Notes under the pieces: model-generated
What the model was told of the DNA's origin: nothing
The model's input: only the letters and a program-made list of their open reading frames with translations
Database searches by the model: none
Translations under genes and position numbers: made by a program
Assembly (NCBI GenBank): GCA_031258005.1
Contig: JAIRNP010000160.1
Location: 1 to 35,297 of the forward strand
Length of the DNA stretch: 35,297 nt
Origin: Treponema sp.
GTDB taxonomy: Bacteria > Spirochaetota > Spirochaetia > Treponematales > Breznakiellaceae
Direction of reading: 5' to 3'
Part shown: piece after piece, positions 17,987 to 26,795 of the stretch
How positions within the stretch are numbered: position 1 is the first letter of the stretch
Layout of the letters: each line of letters starts with the position of its first letter

Positions 17987-19966
17987 ATGACCCAAGCAGG
18001 CATGATCAAAATACCCCTGCCTAAGGCGCTCAGAATGATTGGTATGTATGCCGCATCAAAGCTCGGCGCCCAGTTACGGGCAGTTGCCTTTGTCGTGATC
18101 TATCTCTTTCTTGCCCAGACGTTTATTTTAAAAGTACCGGTAGAACATGTCTTTTCAGTGGTCCTCGGCGTGGGGGCTACTGTGGTAGGACTGGCGTTTT
18201 TTCTGGAAGGGCTGTTTTTGGGAATTATGCCCCTGGGTGAACAGTGTGGACTGCGGCTGCCTCCCAAGGTAGGTCCGCTCGGGGTGGGGGTATTTGCCGT
18301 TATTATCGGGGTTACCGCAACCCTGGCAGAACCGGCGATCAGTTTCCTTAAACTGCAAGGGAGTGTGGTGAAATGCTGGGATGCTCCCCTCCTCTACCTG
18401 GTGCTTAACCGAGGTTCCACCTGGCTGGTCCTTGCCATTGCCGTAGGGGTGGGCCTGGCAGTGCTCCTTGGGGTGTTCCGGTTTATTTATGGCTGGCCCT
18501 TTAAACCCGCGGTGTTCATTATGATGCCTATCCTGCTGGTCATCGGGTTTATCTGCGAGCGAGATCCCATCCTCCGTCCGCTCGCTAACCTGGCCTGGGA
18601 TACCGGGGGCGCTACTACCGGCCCGGTAACGGTTCCCCTGGTTATTGCCCTGGGTATCGGGGTTTCCAAGATCGCCGGAGGTAACAAGGGCGGTGCATCA
18701 GGGCTCGGGGTCATTACCCTGGCTTCCGGCTTGCCCGTCCTCGCGGTCTTTGCCCTGGGTTTCTTTCTTTTACCGAAAGTTCCAGGGCCCTCCACTCCCG
18801 CGCAATTCTTTGCTACAGATCCTTTGGTTCGAAGCAAGGCGGAATATGTGGCGGGAAGCGAGGAAGCCTTGGTAAGCCTGGCCCGTCATGCAGTGGCCCA
18901 GGGTTTTTTGGAGGAAAACCAATTCCGTGCTTCCTTCCCCGGATCTGCCCTTGAAGAGAAACCCCTCGTCCCTGTCCCCCAAGCCTCTGCAAAGAACCCG
19001 AAAGCCCTGGTTTCGGGAAAGATCGGGCAATCCCTCAAAGACGCCCTCACGGCGGTGCTGCCCCTCACCCTGGTACTGGTGATTACGATCCTTATCGTGG
19101 TACGGGAACGGATCCGGGAGACGGATGTAAGCCTCCTGGGTATTGCCTTTACGGTTATCGGCATGTTTCTTTTTGGCTTTGGTATGGAGCGGGGGATTTC
19201 CGCCTTAGGTTCCCAAGCAGGTGCAGCCCTTCCCCATGCCTATGAGCAGACCGTCCGGAGCGACGCGGCGGTGGTGGTACGAGGGGTGGATAGGTCATCC
19301 CGGTTTGTGGTGCCAGGGCCTACCGGGGCCAAGCCCTATATCTGGATTAACGATGGTACTGGGCCTAAAGCAGTACCCTTTGACGCTACGCAAATGCAGG
19401 AAGCCACAGGAATTTACCGACATATTCCGGTAGAGGATGCGGTGTTCTCTAAATGGGGACGTATTGCGGGATTGGCAGCAGTGCTGATCTTTGTATTTGT
19501 CCTGGGCTTTGGGGCAACCCTAGCAGAACCATCTTTGGCAGCCTTGGGTATTACCGTGGAAGAACTGACCACCGGAACCTACAAGAAGAATACCTTGGTA
19601 TCCATGGTGGCGATTGGCGTTGGCTTAGGCATGGCCGCAGGGTTTGGACGAATTCTTTTTAACCTACCCCTCGCATGGTTATTGGGTATTCCCTATGCCC
19701 TTGCGATAGTGCTCACCTTGGTGTCTTCCGAAGAATTCGCCGCCATTGCCTGGGATTCTGCGGGGGTTACCACCGGCCCCATAACCGTGCCCTTGGTGAT
19801 TGCTGCGGGTCTGGGTATTGGTCAGAGTGCCGGAGCTGGAGCGGTGGGGGGTGCTTTCGGTGTCGTTGCCAGCGCCAGTGTTTTTCCGATTCTTGCGATG
19901 CTGCTTTCAGGGATGATCAACAACGCCCGCACCAAGAAGGTACTCCCCTTTAAATCAATCTTGTAG
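17987..19966 (+). CDS. Membrane protein with two DUF1538-like halves
   Basis: Internal repeats: GVTATLAEPAIS / GFGATLAEPSLA and AWDTGGATTGPVTVPLVIALGIGVS / AWDSAGVTTGPITVPLVIAAGLGIG; many TM segments. Confidence 0.85.
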   Translation: MTQAGMIKIPLPKALRMIGMYAASKLGAQLRAVAFVVIYLFLAQTFILKVPVEHVFSVVLGVGATVVGLAFFLEGLFLGIMPLGEQCGLRLPPKVGPLGVGVFAVIIGVTATLAEPAISFLKLQGSVVKCWDAPLLYLVLNRGSTWLVLAIAVGVGLAVLLGVFRFIYGWPFKPAVFIMMPILLVIGFICERDPILRPLANLAWDTGGATTGPVTVPLVIALGIGVSKIAGGNKGGASGLGVITLASGLPVLAVFALGFFLLPKVPGPSTPAQFFATDPLVRSKAEYVAGSEEALVSLARHAVAQGFLEENQFRASFPGSALEEKPLVPVPQASAKNPKALVSGKIGQSLKDALTAVLPLTLVLVITILIVVRERIRETDVSLLGIAFTVIGMFLFGFGMERGISALGSQAGAALPHAYEQTVRSDAAVVVRGVDRSSRFVVPGPTGAKPYIWINDGTGPKAVPFDATQMQEATGIYRHIPVEDAVFSKWGRIAGLAAVLIFVFVLGFGATLAEPSLAALGITVEELTTGTYKKNTLVSMVAIGVGLGMAAGFGRILFNLPLAWLLGIPYALAIVLTLVSSEEFAAIAWDSAGVTTGPITVPLVIAAGLGIGQSAGAGAVGGAFGVVASASVFPILAMLLSGMINNARTKKVLPFKSIL

Positions 19967-19975
19967 GAGTATGCC

Positions 19976-21136
19976 ATGTCTGAACAAACCGCTTTTTCAA
20001 AAATAAACTGTGTCGTTAATAGTAGGGTAACCCCTTTAATTGACAAGGCCCTCAAGGACCTCGCCATTCCCGAAGTATACATTCAGCAGGCAAAACAGAT
20101 AAGTCTCCTGGATCGCTCCACCTGGTTGGGCCTGCGTTCATCCACCACATTGGAAGAAGCCCGGGCGGTGTTTTATCGATTTTATGTGCCGACCGCCTAT
20201 GAAACCGGAATCATGCGGCGGATCGCAGAAGCCGCGGATCTGTATTTGCCTGGCCGCGGTTCCATTTATGCCAAAACGGTCAGCCTCCGTCGAAAGACCC
20301 CCTTGGCCTTTGATATGGAAAAGTTGGAAACCCTGGCCGGAAGCGGAGCCCCGGGTAAAGATAACTATGCGGTGATCTACTGTATTGTCCAGCGGGGCGC
20401 CGCTTCCTCCTTAGCCGCGACGGTGCTGGAGATGGGCCTCTGTGTACCCCTGATTTCCTTTGGGCAGGGCATGGGACTGCGGGATCGATTGGGCTTGTTA
20501 CGGATCACCATTCCCGTGGAAAAGGAAGTCATCTATTTCATTGTCCCTAAGATCGATGCGGAACTGCTGGAAAGCGTGATCATCCATAAGGCCCGGCTGG
20601 ATCTGCCGGGGCAGGGCTTTTTGTATAAAACCTACATCCGGGCCGTGGCGGTCAACCTCCATGTACGCCGGGGAAAACGGCATTATGCGGCCACGATGGA
20701 ACAGGTTATCGCTACCCTGGACGATCTTCGGGGGTCCAGTGATTGGCGGCGGCTGGGGGCAAGCCCTACGGAAAAAACAGAACCGGAAACAAAAGAGGAA
20801 CTCATCTGCCTTTCTCTCATTGCTGAAGAAGGTACCCTGGATGTATTCGGTAAAGCGGCTTTGGATTACGGAGCCGGGGGCGCCACGTTTATCATCTTGG
20901 AATTGCGTTCCCATCAGCAAGATGGGGAACATAGCCCCAGCTCTCATGCGCGAGAGATCTGTGATGTGGTAGTATCGAGCGATATTAAGGAGCATATCGT
21001 AGCAGGGATGCAGGGGGCGGGATTCTTTGACGGGGAAAATCCGGGGATGCTTGAAATATCCTCAGCCCATTCTGCAGTAACCTACCTTCGACTGCAGGAT
21101 AAAAGCAAGTCAGCCGCTGCTCATGGAGGTCCGTGA
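19976..21136 (+). CDS. PII-like regulatory protein, apparently three tandem PII-like domains
   Basis: Three betaalphabeta-betaalphabeta-like modules: INCVVNSRVTPLIDKALKDL...YRFYVPTAYETGIMRRIAEAADLYLPGRGSIYAKTV; YAVIYCIVQRGAASSLAATVLEMG...VIYFIVPKIDAELLESVIIHKARLDLPGQGFLYKTYI; ELICLSLIAEEGTLDVFGKAALDYGAGGATFIIL...CDVVVSSDIKEHIVAGMQGAGFFDGENPGMLEISS. Confidence 0.65.
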   Translation: MSEQTAFSKINCVVNSRVTPLIDKALKDLAIPEVYIQQAKQISLLDRSTWLGLRSSTTLEEARAVFYRFYVPTAYETGIMRRIAEAADLYLPGRGSIYAKTVSLRRKTPLAFDMEKLETLAGSGAPGKDNYAVIYCIVQRGAASSLAATVLEMGLCVPLISFGQGMGLRDRLGLLRITIPVEKEVIYFIVPKIDAELLESVIIHKARLDLPGQGFLYKTYIRAVAVNLHVRRGKRHYAATMEQVIATLDDLRGSSDWRRLGASPTEKTEPETKEELICLSLIAEEGTLDVFGKAALDYGAGGATFIILELRSHQQDGEHSPSSHAREICDVVVSSDIKEHIVAGMQGAGFFDGENPGMLEISSAHSAVTYLRLQDKSKSAAAHGGP

Positions 21137-21240
21137 TAGCGGCCGTATGGGATAACCGGTACTTCAATCAAGCTGTCGTCCCGTAAACAGCCCTTCACGG
21201 TAACCGCAATTAAGATAAAAAAGAGTATATTAGAATCATA

Positions 21241-22113
21241 ATGTCCATATCTTGTTACCCTGAACTAGTACCGATAAGTTTTGCATTACAGGCGGAGATA
21301 CAGGGTCGATTATTCCAGATTCCTGACGGGGTTTCAGAATACACTTTTGCCAATCTCTATTTGTTCAGAAAACGGTATAATTATCATATTGCCTTACATA
21401 AGAACAGCGTGATCATTTCTGGAGAACGGGAGGGTACGCGCTTTTTTATGAGTCCTTGTGCGGTTCCTGAACAGGAAGTGATTCGGGAACTTTTTAAAAC
21501 CCACCATTACTGGAAAGGCATACCCGAGTCGGTATTGACACCGAACCGGGAGCGGCTGATGCAGTGGGGGATTGAAATCACCGAGGATCGGGATAATTTT
21601 GACTACCTGTACCGGAGAACGGATCTGGCCCACTTACCCGGGAAGAAGTATCATAAGAAACGTAACTTAGTCAACGCCTTTCTCAGCGCCTATAGCCATG
21701 AAGAACGGCCGTTCAGCCCGGAACTCCTTCCCCATGCCATGATGGTCCTGGAACGATGGCGGCAGGACAAAGGGGAGGATGGGGATTACCATGCGGCCAA
21801 GGAAGCGCTGGAACTATGTACGGTCCTCGGTATGCAGGGGATCATCTATTATATAAACGGAAAACCCGCGGGCTGGTGTTTAGGAGAAGCCGTAGCCCAG
21901 GGGAGTATCTTTGCCATTCATTTTGAGAAAGGCATTGATGAGTACAAGGGGATTTATCAGTTTATGAACCAGACCTTTGCGGCGTCCCTCGCGGAGGAAT
22001 GTACCTATATTAACCGGGAACAGGATCTCGGGGATGAAGGGCTTCGTCAGGCGAAAATGACCTATCGCCCGTGGGGGTTTGTACGCAAATATATCGGTCA
22101 TTACAAGCCGTGA
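21241..22113 (+). CDS. DUF2156 (phosphatidylglycerol lysyltransferase C-terminal-like, GNAT fold) protein
   Basis: YTFANLYLFRKRYNYHI...RRTDLAHLPGKKYHKKRNLVNAF...GWCLGEAV...IFAIHFEKGIDEYKGIYQFMNQTFA...YINREQDLGDEGLRQAKMTYRP. Confidence 0.85.
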   Translation: MSISCYPELVPISFALQAEIQGRLFQIPDGVSEYTFANLYLFRKRYNYHIALHKNSVIISGEREGTRFFMSPCAVPEQEVIRELFKTHHYWKGIPESVLTPNRERLMQWGIEITEDRDNFDYLYRRTDLAHLPGKKYHKKRNLVNAFLSAYSHEERPFSPELLPHAMMVLERWRQDKGEDGDYHAAKEALELCTVLGMQGIIYYINGKPAGWCLGEAVAQGSIFAIHFEKGIDEYKGIYQFMNQTFAASLAEECTYINREQDLGDEGLRQAKMTYRPWGFVRKYIGHYKP

Positions 22114-22208
22114 ACAAAATGCCGGGAGCTGCCGGTTACCTGCGGGGGACCGGTAATTCTCTCGATTGATTGATTTATTTAGTTCAATAGTGCATAGTAA
22201 AAGTAATC

Positions 22209-23588
22209 ATGGATAAAAATTATCAAACCGCCCTTTCTGAAGCCATACAAATTCGACGGGAATATATAGAAAAATCGGTATTGGATCCTTTAAAAGAAGA
22301 CCTCCGTGCATTCTATAACGCGTATGAAGCATTGTATCGTATGTTACTCACCAAGGGGATGGTCAAGGAAGATCCTTATAGACAGGATGTCCAAATCGGG
22401 GAAATTCAAATTCCCGAAACTGAGGCATTCGCAGAAGCTGAAAAGGATAAACACCTTACGATCCGGCTGTCCCATTATGATATACAACTTGATGTATTGG
22501 TAAATTTTTACCAGTTTAATACCGCCTATTTTACCCTTGACCGGATTAAGCGGGTCCTGGGTCTCATAAAATATATTGACTGGATTAATCTCACGCCTGA
22601 TTCTTCATCCCCCATTACCCGGGCGGTGGCTGAAATAACCAATCAATTGCGGAGAGGAACCGATGCTTTGGGAGTGGGGGGTATCATAGGGCTCATCCAG
22701 CGTCTAGCCAGATTAAGCCGTTCGGTTCTGGCTACTTTAAAGATCCTCTTTGATTTTAACCGGGAGGCGTATAAACTTGAAGTACGCACCGCGGTAAGCA
22801 GCCGTATACCCCAAGGGAAAAGCCCCACGGTAGGGGATATCAAGAAGCACATGGCTGCTTCTATGCCGGGTACGCCGGTGTATACTGAATTGCTTGAAGA
22901 ATTGATAAAAGAAGACTATTCATCTATGGGTCCAGAGTTGCAGGAACGGATCCTCCAATCCTTGAAGCTGGCTGAGCATAAGCAAGAGACCGATACCCAG
23001 GAGGTTTCATTCAAGCATTTTCTCGTTGAAGGAGTTCAGATCCTCAGCGGCCTTGCGCCGATTCTGCTGGAAATAGGGATAAAATTAGATGCGAATGAAG
23101 CGGTTCTGGCAAATCGGAAGCTCAGTCTTTGGGATAAAATCAAGCGGCTATTGGCGCAGATGGTGAACAAGGAACCGGAACCCATCCTCTATGAAGTGGT
23201 ATATCAATATTCGGGCTCTACTCCGGTCAGAGAACTCGTTAATTTTGACCAGTTACGCGGTAAAATTGCTAAAAAGGCAAAACAATTTTCCTCTGCCCAG
23301 GCTATGACCCTGGCACAGATTAACGCCCTGGGAGATGAGCAGCTTATGCAATTCCTCGAATATGGTATCAAGGATATCCAGTCCCTGTATAAAACCTTGA
23401 ACGCCGTGGATGATTATGTTAAGCAGAAGGTTGATCCGAAGGATCGGGATCAGATAAAGGGTATAAAACCGGAACTCTCTACCTTGAAGAACAGCTATAT
23501 CAAGGCAAACCAGCGATGTTCTGACTACACCCTCCTTAAGGAAGAAGCAGAACAACTTAAAAAGCTGGATATTGCCCAAAAGGGTTAG
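22209..23588 (+). CDS. Conserved-looking hypothetical protein, helix-rich, no recognised domain
   Basis: 459 aa continuous ORF with normal codon use and ATG start; spirochaete-type hypothetical. Confidence 0.7.
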   Translation: MDKNYQTALSEAIQIRREYIEKSVLDPLKEDLRAFYNAYEALYRMLLTKGMVKEDPYRQDVQIGEIQIPETEAFAEAEKDKHLTIRLSHYDIQLDVLVNFYQFNTAYFTLDRIKRVLGLIKYIDWINLTPDSSSPITRAVAEITNQLRRGTDALGVGGIIGLIQRLARLSRSVLATLKILFDFNREAYKLEVRTAVSSRIPQGKSPTVGDIKKHMAASMPGTPVYTELLEELIKEDYSSMGPELQERILQSLKLAEHKQETDTQEVSFKHFLVEGVQILSGLAPILLEIGIKLDANEAVLANRKLSLWDKIKRLLAQMVNKEPEPILYEVVYQYSGSTPVRELVNFDQLRGKIAKKAKQFSSAQAMTLAQINALGDEQLMQFLEYGIKDIQSLYKTLNAVDDYVKQKVDPKDRDQIKGIKPELSTLKNSYIKANQRCSDYTLLKEEAEQLKKLDIAQKG

Positions 23589-23717
23589 GATTTTGTTCTC
23601 CATATGCTAAAGGGCAGGAAGTATCGATTATAATAAGGGGTTTATCACCTACTGGATGATGGGTAAGTACCTGCCAGTACCTGATGAAGTCGAATCTATA
23701 GGGTAACAGGTGTATAT

Positions 23718-25439
23718 ATGAAAAAGTTCAAGGTCAGGGATCTCGGTTTCAGGATTAGGCTCGTATATATGGTTATCATCCTGGGCGTGGTATCGTGCAA
23801 AAGCGCTTCTATACGGGAAGAAGCGGCGCCGCTGTCTGGGGGATCCCAGGATCGCCTTGTGGATCAGGGGGCAGTCCCTCAAGGGCCGGATTTCGCGGAA
23901 ACTCGGCCTCGGTCGCTGGTTCGAGACCAGCTTACGGTAACCTTTTCCCAGGGGGAATTGGAATTGGATTTCCGGAAGTCCTATCTGGCCTATGAAGCCC
24001 AGCTTTTCACCGGACTATATGAGGGTCTTTTTTCTTATCACCCGGTTACTATGGAACCGGTTCCTGGGCTTGCTGCCCAGTGGGAGGTTTCGGAGGATAA
24101 AACGCAGTGGACCTTTACGATCCGGGAGAATGCCAAATACTGGAACGGGGATAGGGTGAGGGCGGAAGATTTTCGGGCGGCCTGGATCTCCCTTTTGGAT
24201 CCTGCGGCGAATTCTCCCTATTCATCGTTGTTTGACATTATCCAGGGAGCCAGGGAATACCGGACAGGGCGGCTCCGGGACCCGCGACGGATCGGCATTA
24301 AGGCCGATGACGAGCGAACCCTGGTAGTGCAGCTCAATACCCCGGCATCGTTCTTTCCTAGTATGCTCTGCCATCATTCTTTTAGCCCTATTCATCCGTC
24401 TATGCTGAACCAAGCGGATTGGTCCCAGGTCCTCCCGATTTCTAATGGACCTTTTTATATTGAGGAACATAACCAGGATCGTATGGTGCTGGTTAAAAAC
24501 GAGGTATATTGGGGCGCTAAAAATGTATCCTTGAATAAGATCATTTTAAGGTTTACCGAAGATGGGGATGAAGCTACGGCTATGTGGAATTCCGGGGAAG
24601 CCCGGTGGATTTCCGGGGAGGTGAACCTGGAAACCCTTACGGACCGCAGCGGGATCATGGTCAATCCTATGTTTGCCACCCATTATTATTTTATTAGATC
24701 CGCAGAAAAGCCCTGGAACGATCACCGGATCCGGCGGGCCCTTTCCCTGGCGCTGCCCTGGGAGCAAATCCGGGAGGGACACATGCTTCCTGCGAAAACC
24801 CTCATCTACCCTATTCCCGGATATCCGCAAGTAAAAGGCTTGGATAGTACAGATATGGAAGAGGCTCAGCGGCTTTTGGCGGAAGCGGGGTTTCCCAAAG
24901 GGGTGGGCCTTCCGGATCTGGTTATCAAGCTGACCCCTTCTGCGGAGGCTTCCCGTATCGGGACCCTCATGGCTGGAGTCTGGATGGAAAAGCTCGGGGT
25001 TCCGGTAAAAATTACCGTGATTCCCTATAATCAATACTTTCAGTCGCTGAAACAAGACGACTACGAGGTGGGTTTTTCTACCTGGATTGGAGATTTTGCC
25101 GATCCCTATACCTTCCTCCAAATGTGGCGTAGAGATTCCAATCTGAATGATGCCCAGTACAATGATAGGGATTATGAAAACTTGATGGACAAGTCCATGA
25201 CCGAGGATGGGGAAAAACGCTGGGCCACCTTGGCAGAGGCGGAAAAGCTCCTCCTGGACCGGGGTACGGTGCTCCCCATTTCCTATAGTCCTGCTATAAA
25301 CATCGTCGATACGGATGAACTAGACGGGTGGTTTCCCAATGCCCTGGATATTCATCCCTTTAAGTACCTCTCCTTCAAGGCCTATAAGCCCTTACCCGGG
25401 GTAACCCAGGTACCGAGGCAGCGGAAGCTGCGGGGCTAG
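23718..25439 (+). CDS. Oligopeptide ABC transporter substrate-binding lipoprotein (OppA-like, SBP family 5)
   Basis: Lipobox-like GVVSC; LFTGLYEGLFSYHPVTMEPVPGLAAQWEVSEDKTQWTFTIRENAKYWNGDRVRAEDFRAAW; IRRALSLALPWEQI. Confidence 0.93.
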   Translation: MKKFKVRDLGFRIRLVYMVIILGVVSCKSASIREEAAPLSGGSQDRLVDQGAVPQGPDFAETRPRSLVRDQLTVTFSQGELELDFRKSYLAYEAQLFTGLYEGLFSYHPVTMEPVPGLAAQWEVSEDKTQWTFTIRENAKYWNGDRVRAEDFRAAWISLLDPAANSPYSSLFDIIQGAREYRTGRLRDPRRIGIKADDERTLVVQLNTPASFFPSMLCHHSFSPIHPSMLNQADWSQVLPISNGPFYIEEHNQDRMVLVKNEVYWGAKNVSLNKIILRFTEDGDEATAMWNSGEARWISGEVNLETLTDRSGIMVNPMFATHYYFIRSAEKPWNDHRIRRALSLALPWEQIREGHMLPAKTLIYPIPGYPQVKGLDSTDMEEAQRLLAEAGFPKGVGLPDLVIKLTPSAEASRIGTLMAGVWMEKLGVPVKITVIPYNQYFQSLKQDDYEVGFSTWIGDFADPYTFLQMWRRDSNLNDAQYNDRDYENLMDKSMTEDGEKRWATLAEAEKLLLDRGTVLPISYSPAINIVDTDELDGWFPNALDIHPFKYLSFKAYKPLPGVTQVPRQRKLRG

Positions 25440-25580
25440 GGGTCAGGTTTTGCAGAAGCCCTTTAGGGCTTCGATATGCTGGGAGAAAAAAACGTGTCGG
25501 TAGCTATAGGCTCCACCTTATTAACGAGATCGGTAAAGCCCTCCTCCTTACCCTTGTTGCAGGAAGGCTAAAAGTCGGAA

Positions 25581-25693
25581 CGTGAGTTCGACAGAGAGAA
25601 AAAAGTCCGCCGGACTTTAGTCCGCTATTACATAAATTTATTCGAATAATTCGCTAAAATGAGCGTTCATTCGCGGATTCCATCGAACTCACG
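25581..25693. repeat. MITE-like segment: 11-bp perfect terminal inverted repeats enclosing a palindrome
   Basis: cgtgagttcga (25581-25591) and tcgaactcacg (25683-25693); internal aaagtccg-c-cggacttt. Confidence 0.5.
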
Positions 25694-25826
25694 GTACTTA
25701 GCGCTATAAGGCCGGGGTGGATCGGGATACAATTTCGCCAAACCATGAGAGCACAGGCAGCTGATAGTTCTCCCTCTTTTCGGCTGGAATACGTATGAGG
25801 CAACAGCAATTTCGCAGCCCCAACGG

Positions 25827-26795
25827 TTAGCTTGCAAGTCTATTCTTTTCGTTCAGCTTCTTCAAGATAGCTGCATCTATTGCAAGCACCGGTAATTCAA
25901 TTAAAGGACCCATTACCAATACCAATGATATTATAGGCTGTAAAGGAAATGTTATGGTTGCTATGGCCAATGAAACGGGTGAATTCCGTGCCGATGTGGT
26001 AAATATGAGAGGGATAATATTGTTAAACGGCAGTTTTAATACCCTCCCCGTGAAAAATGAACAGAAGAAAATAACCACAAAGAAAACTAATAAGGGAGGT
26101 AATAATCTAACAAATACTATCGTATTTCCCAGCAATAAGGCCCCTTGAGATGCAAACATTGCAATTATGGCGAGACAAAGTAATATAAATTGAATATCAT
26201 CAGATTTCTTTTGAATTTTTGCAAGGCTTTTATGCAGGTTATTTTTTTTTGCAACAGCCTTTACTACGTTTGCAGAGATAAGGGGGACAATTAAAACAAA
26301 TAAAATACTATGCATAATTGTACTAACCTCAAAGGAAACTGCTGTTCCCATAAACAGTAATAAATATACTGGTAATAAACCAATCTGCAAAATCAGATTT
26401 AACGGGAGAATTGAAGCGCCCAACGGGACATTGCCCTGTGCAATGCCGGTGAAAATCAAATACCAGTCCGTACATGGAGTAACCATTAACATGATAAATC
26501 CTATTTGCAAGTCAATCTGTCCGGCAAGAAATATTCTAGAAAGCGCATATATAAATAAAGGAGTTAAAACAAAATTTAATACTAATGCGGTAACAGAAAA
26601 ACGCAATTCGGAAAATGATTTCGTAATTTCCCTTATTTCAACATTCAGAAAAAGGAAAAACAACATAAACATCAGAAATATCTCGATGAATTTTCCTGAA
26701 TACTGCTCAAGAGAAGGGCTTAATTCTCCAACCACAACTCCGATTAAAGCCGAAAGAATGATAAAAACCGGCTGTAACCTGGAAAAAATACTCAT
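25827..26795 (-). CDS. ACR3/BASS-family arsenite-type transporter, AT-rich
   Basis: Multi-TM; LMVTPCTDWYLIFTGIAQGNVPLGASILPLNLILQ is an ACR3/arsB-like hallmark region. Confidence 0.8.
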   Translation of the reverse strand: MSIFSRLQPVFIILSALIGVVVGELSPSLEQYSGKFIEIFLMFMLFFLFLNVEIREITKSFSELRFSVTALVLNFVLTPLFIYALSRIFLAGQIDLQIGFIMLMVTPCTDWYLIFTGIAQGNVPLGASILPLNLILQIGLLPVYLLLFMGTAVSFEVSTIMHSILFVLIVPLISANVVKAVAKKNNLHKSLAKIQKKSDDIQFILLCLAIIAMFASQGALLLGNTIVFVRLLPPLLVFFVVIFFCSFFTGRVLKLPFNNIIPLIFTTSARNSPVSLAIATITFPLQPIISLVLVMGPLIELPVLAIDAAILKKLNEKNRLAS

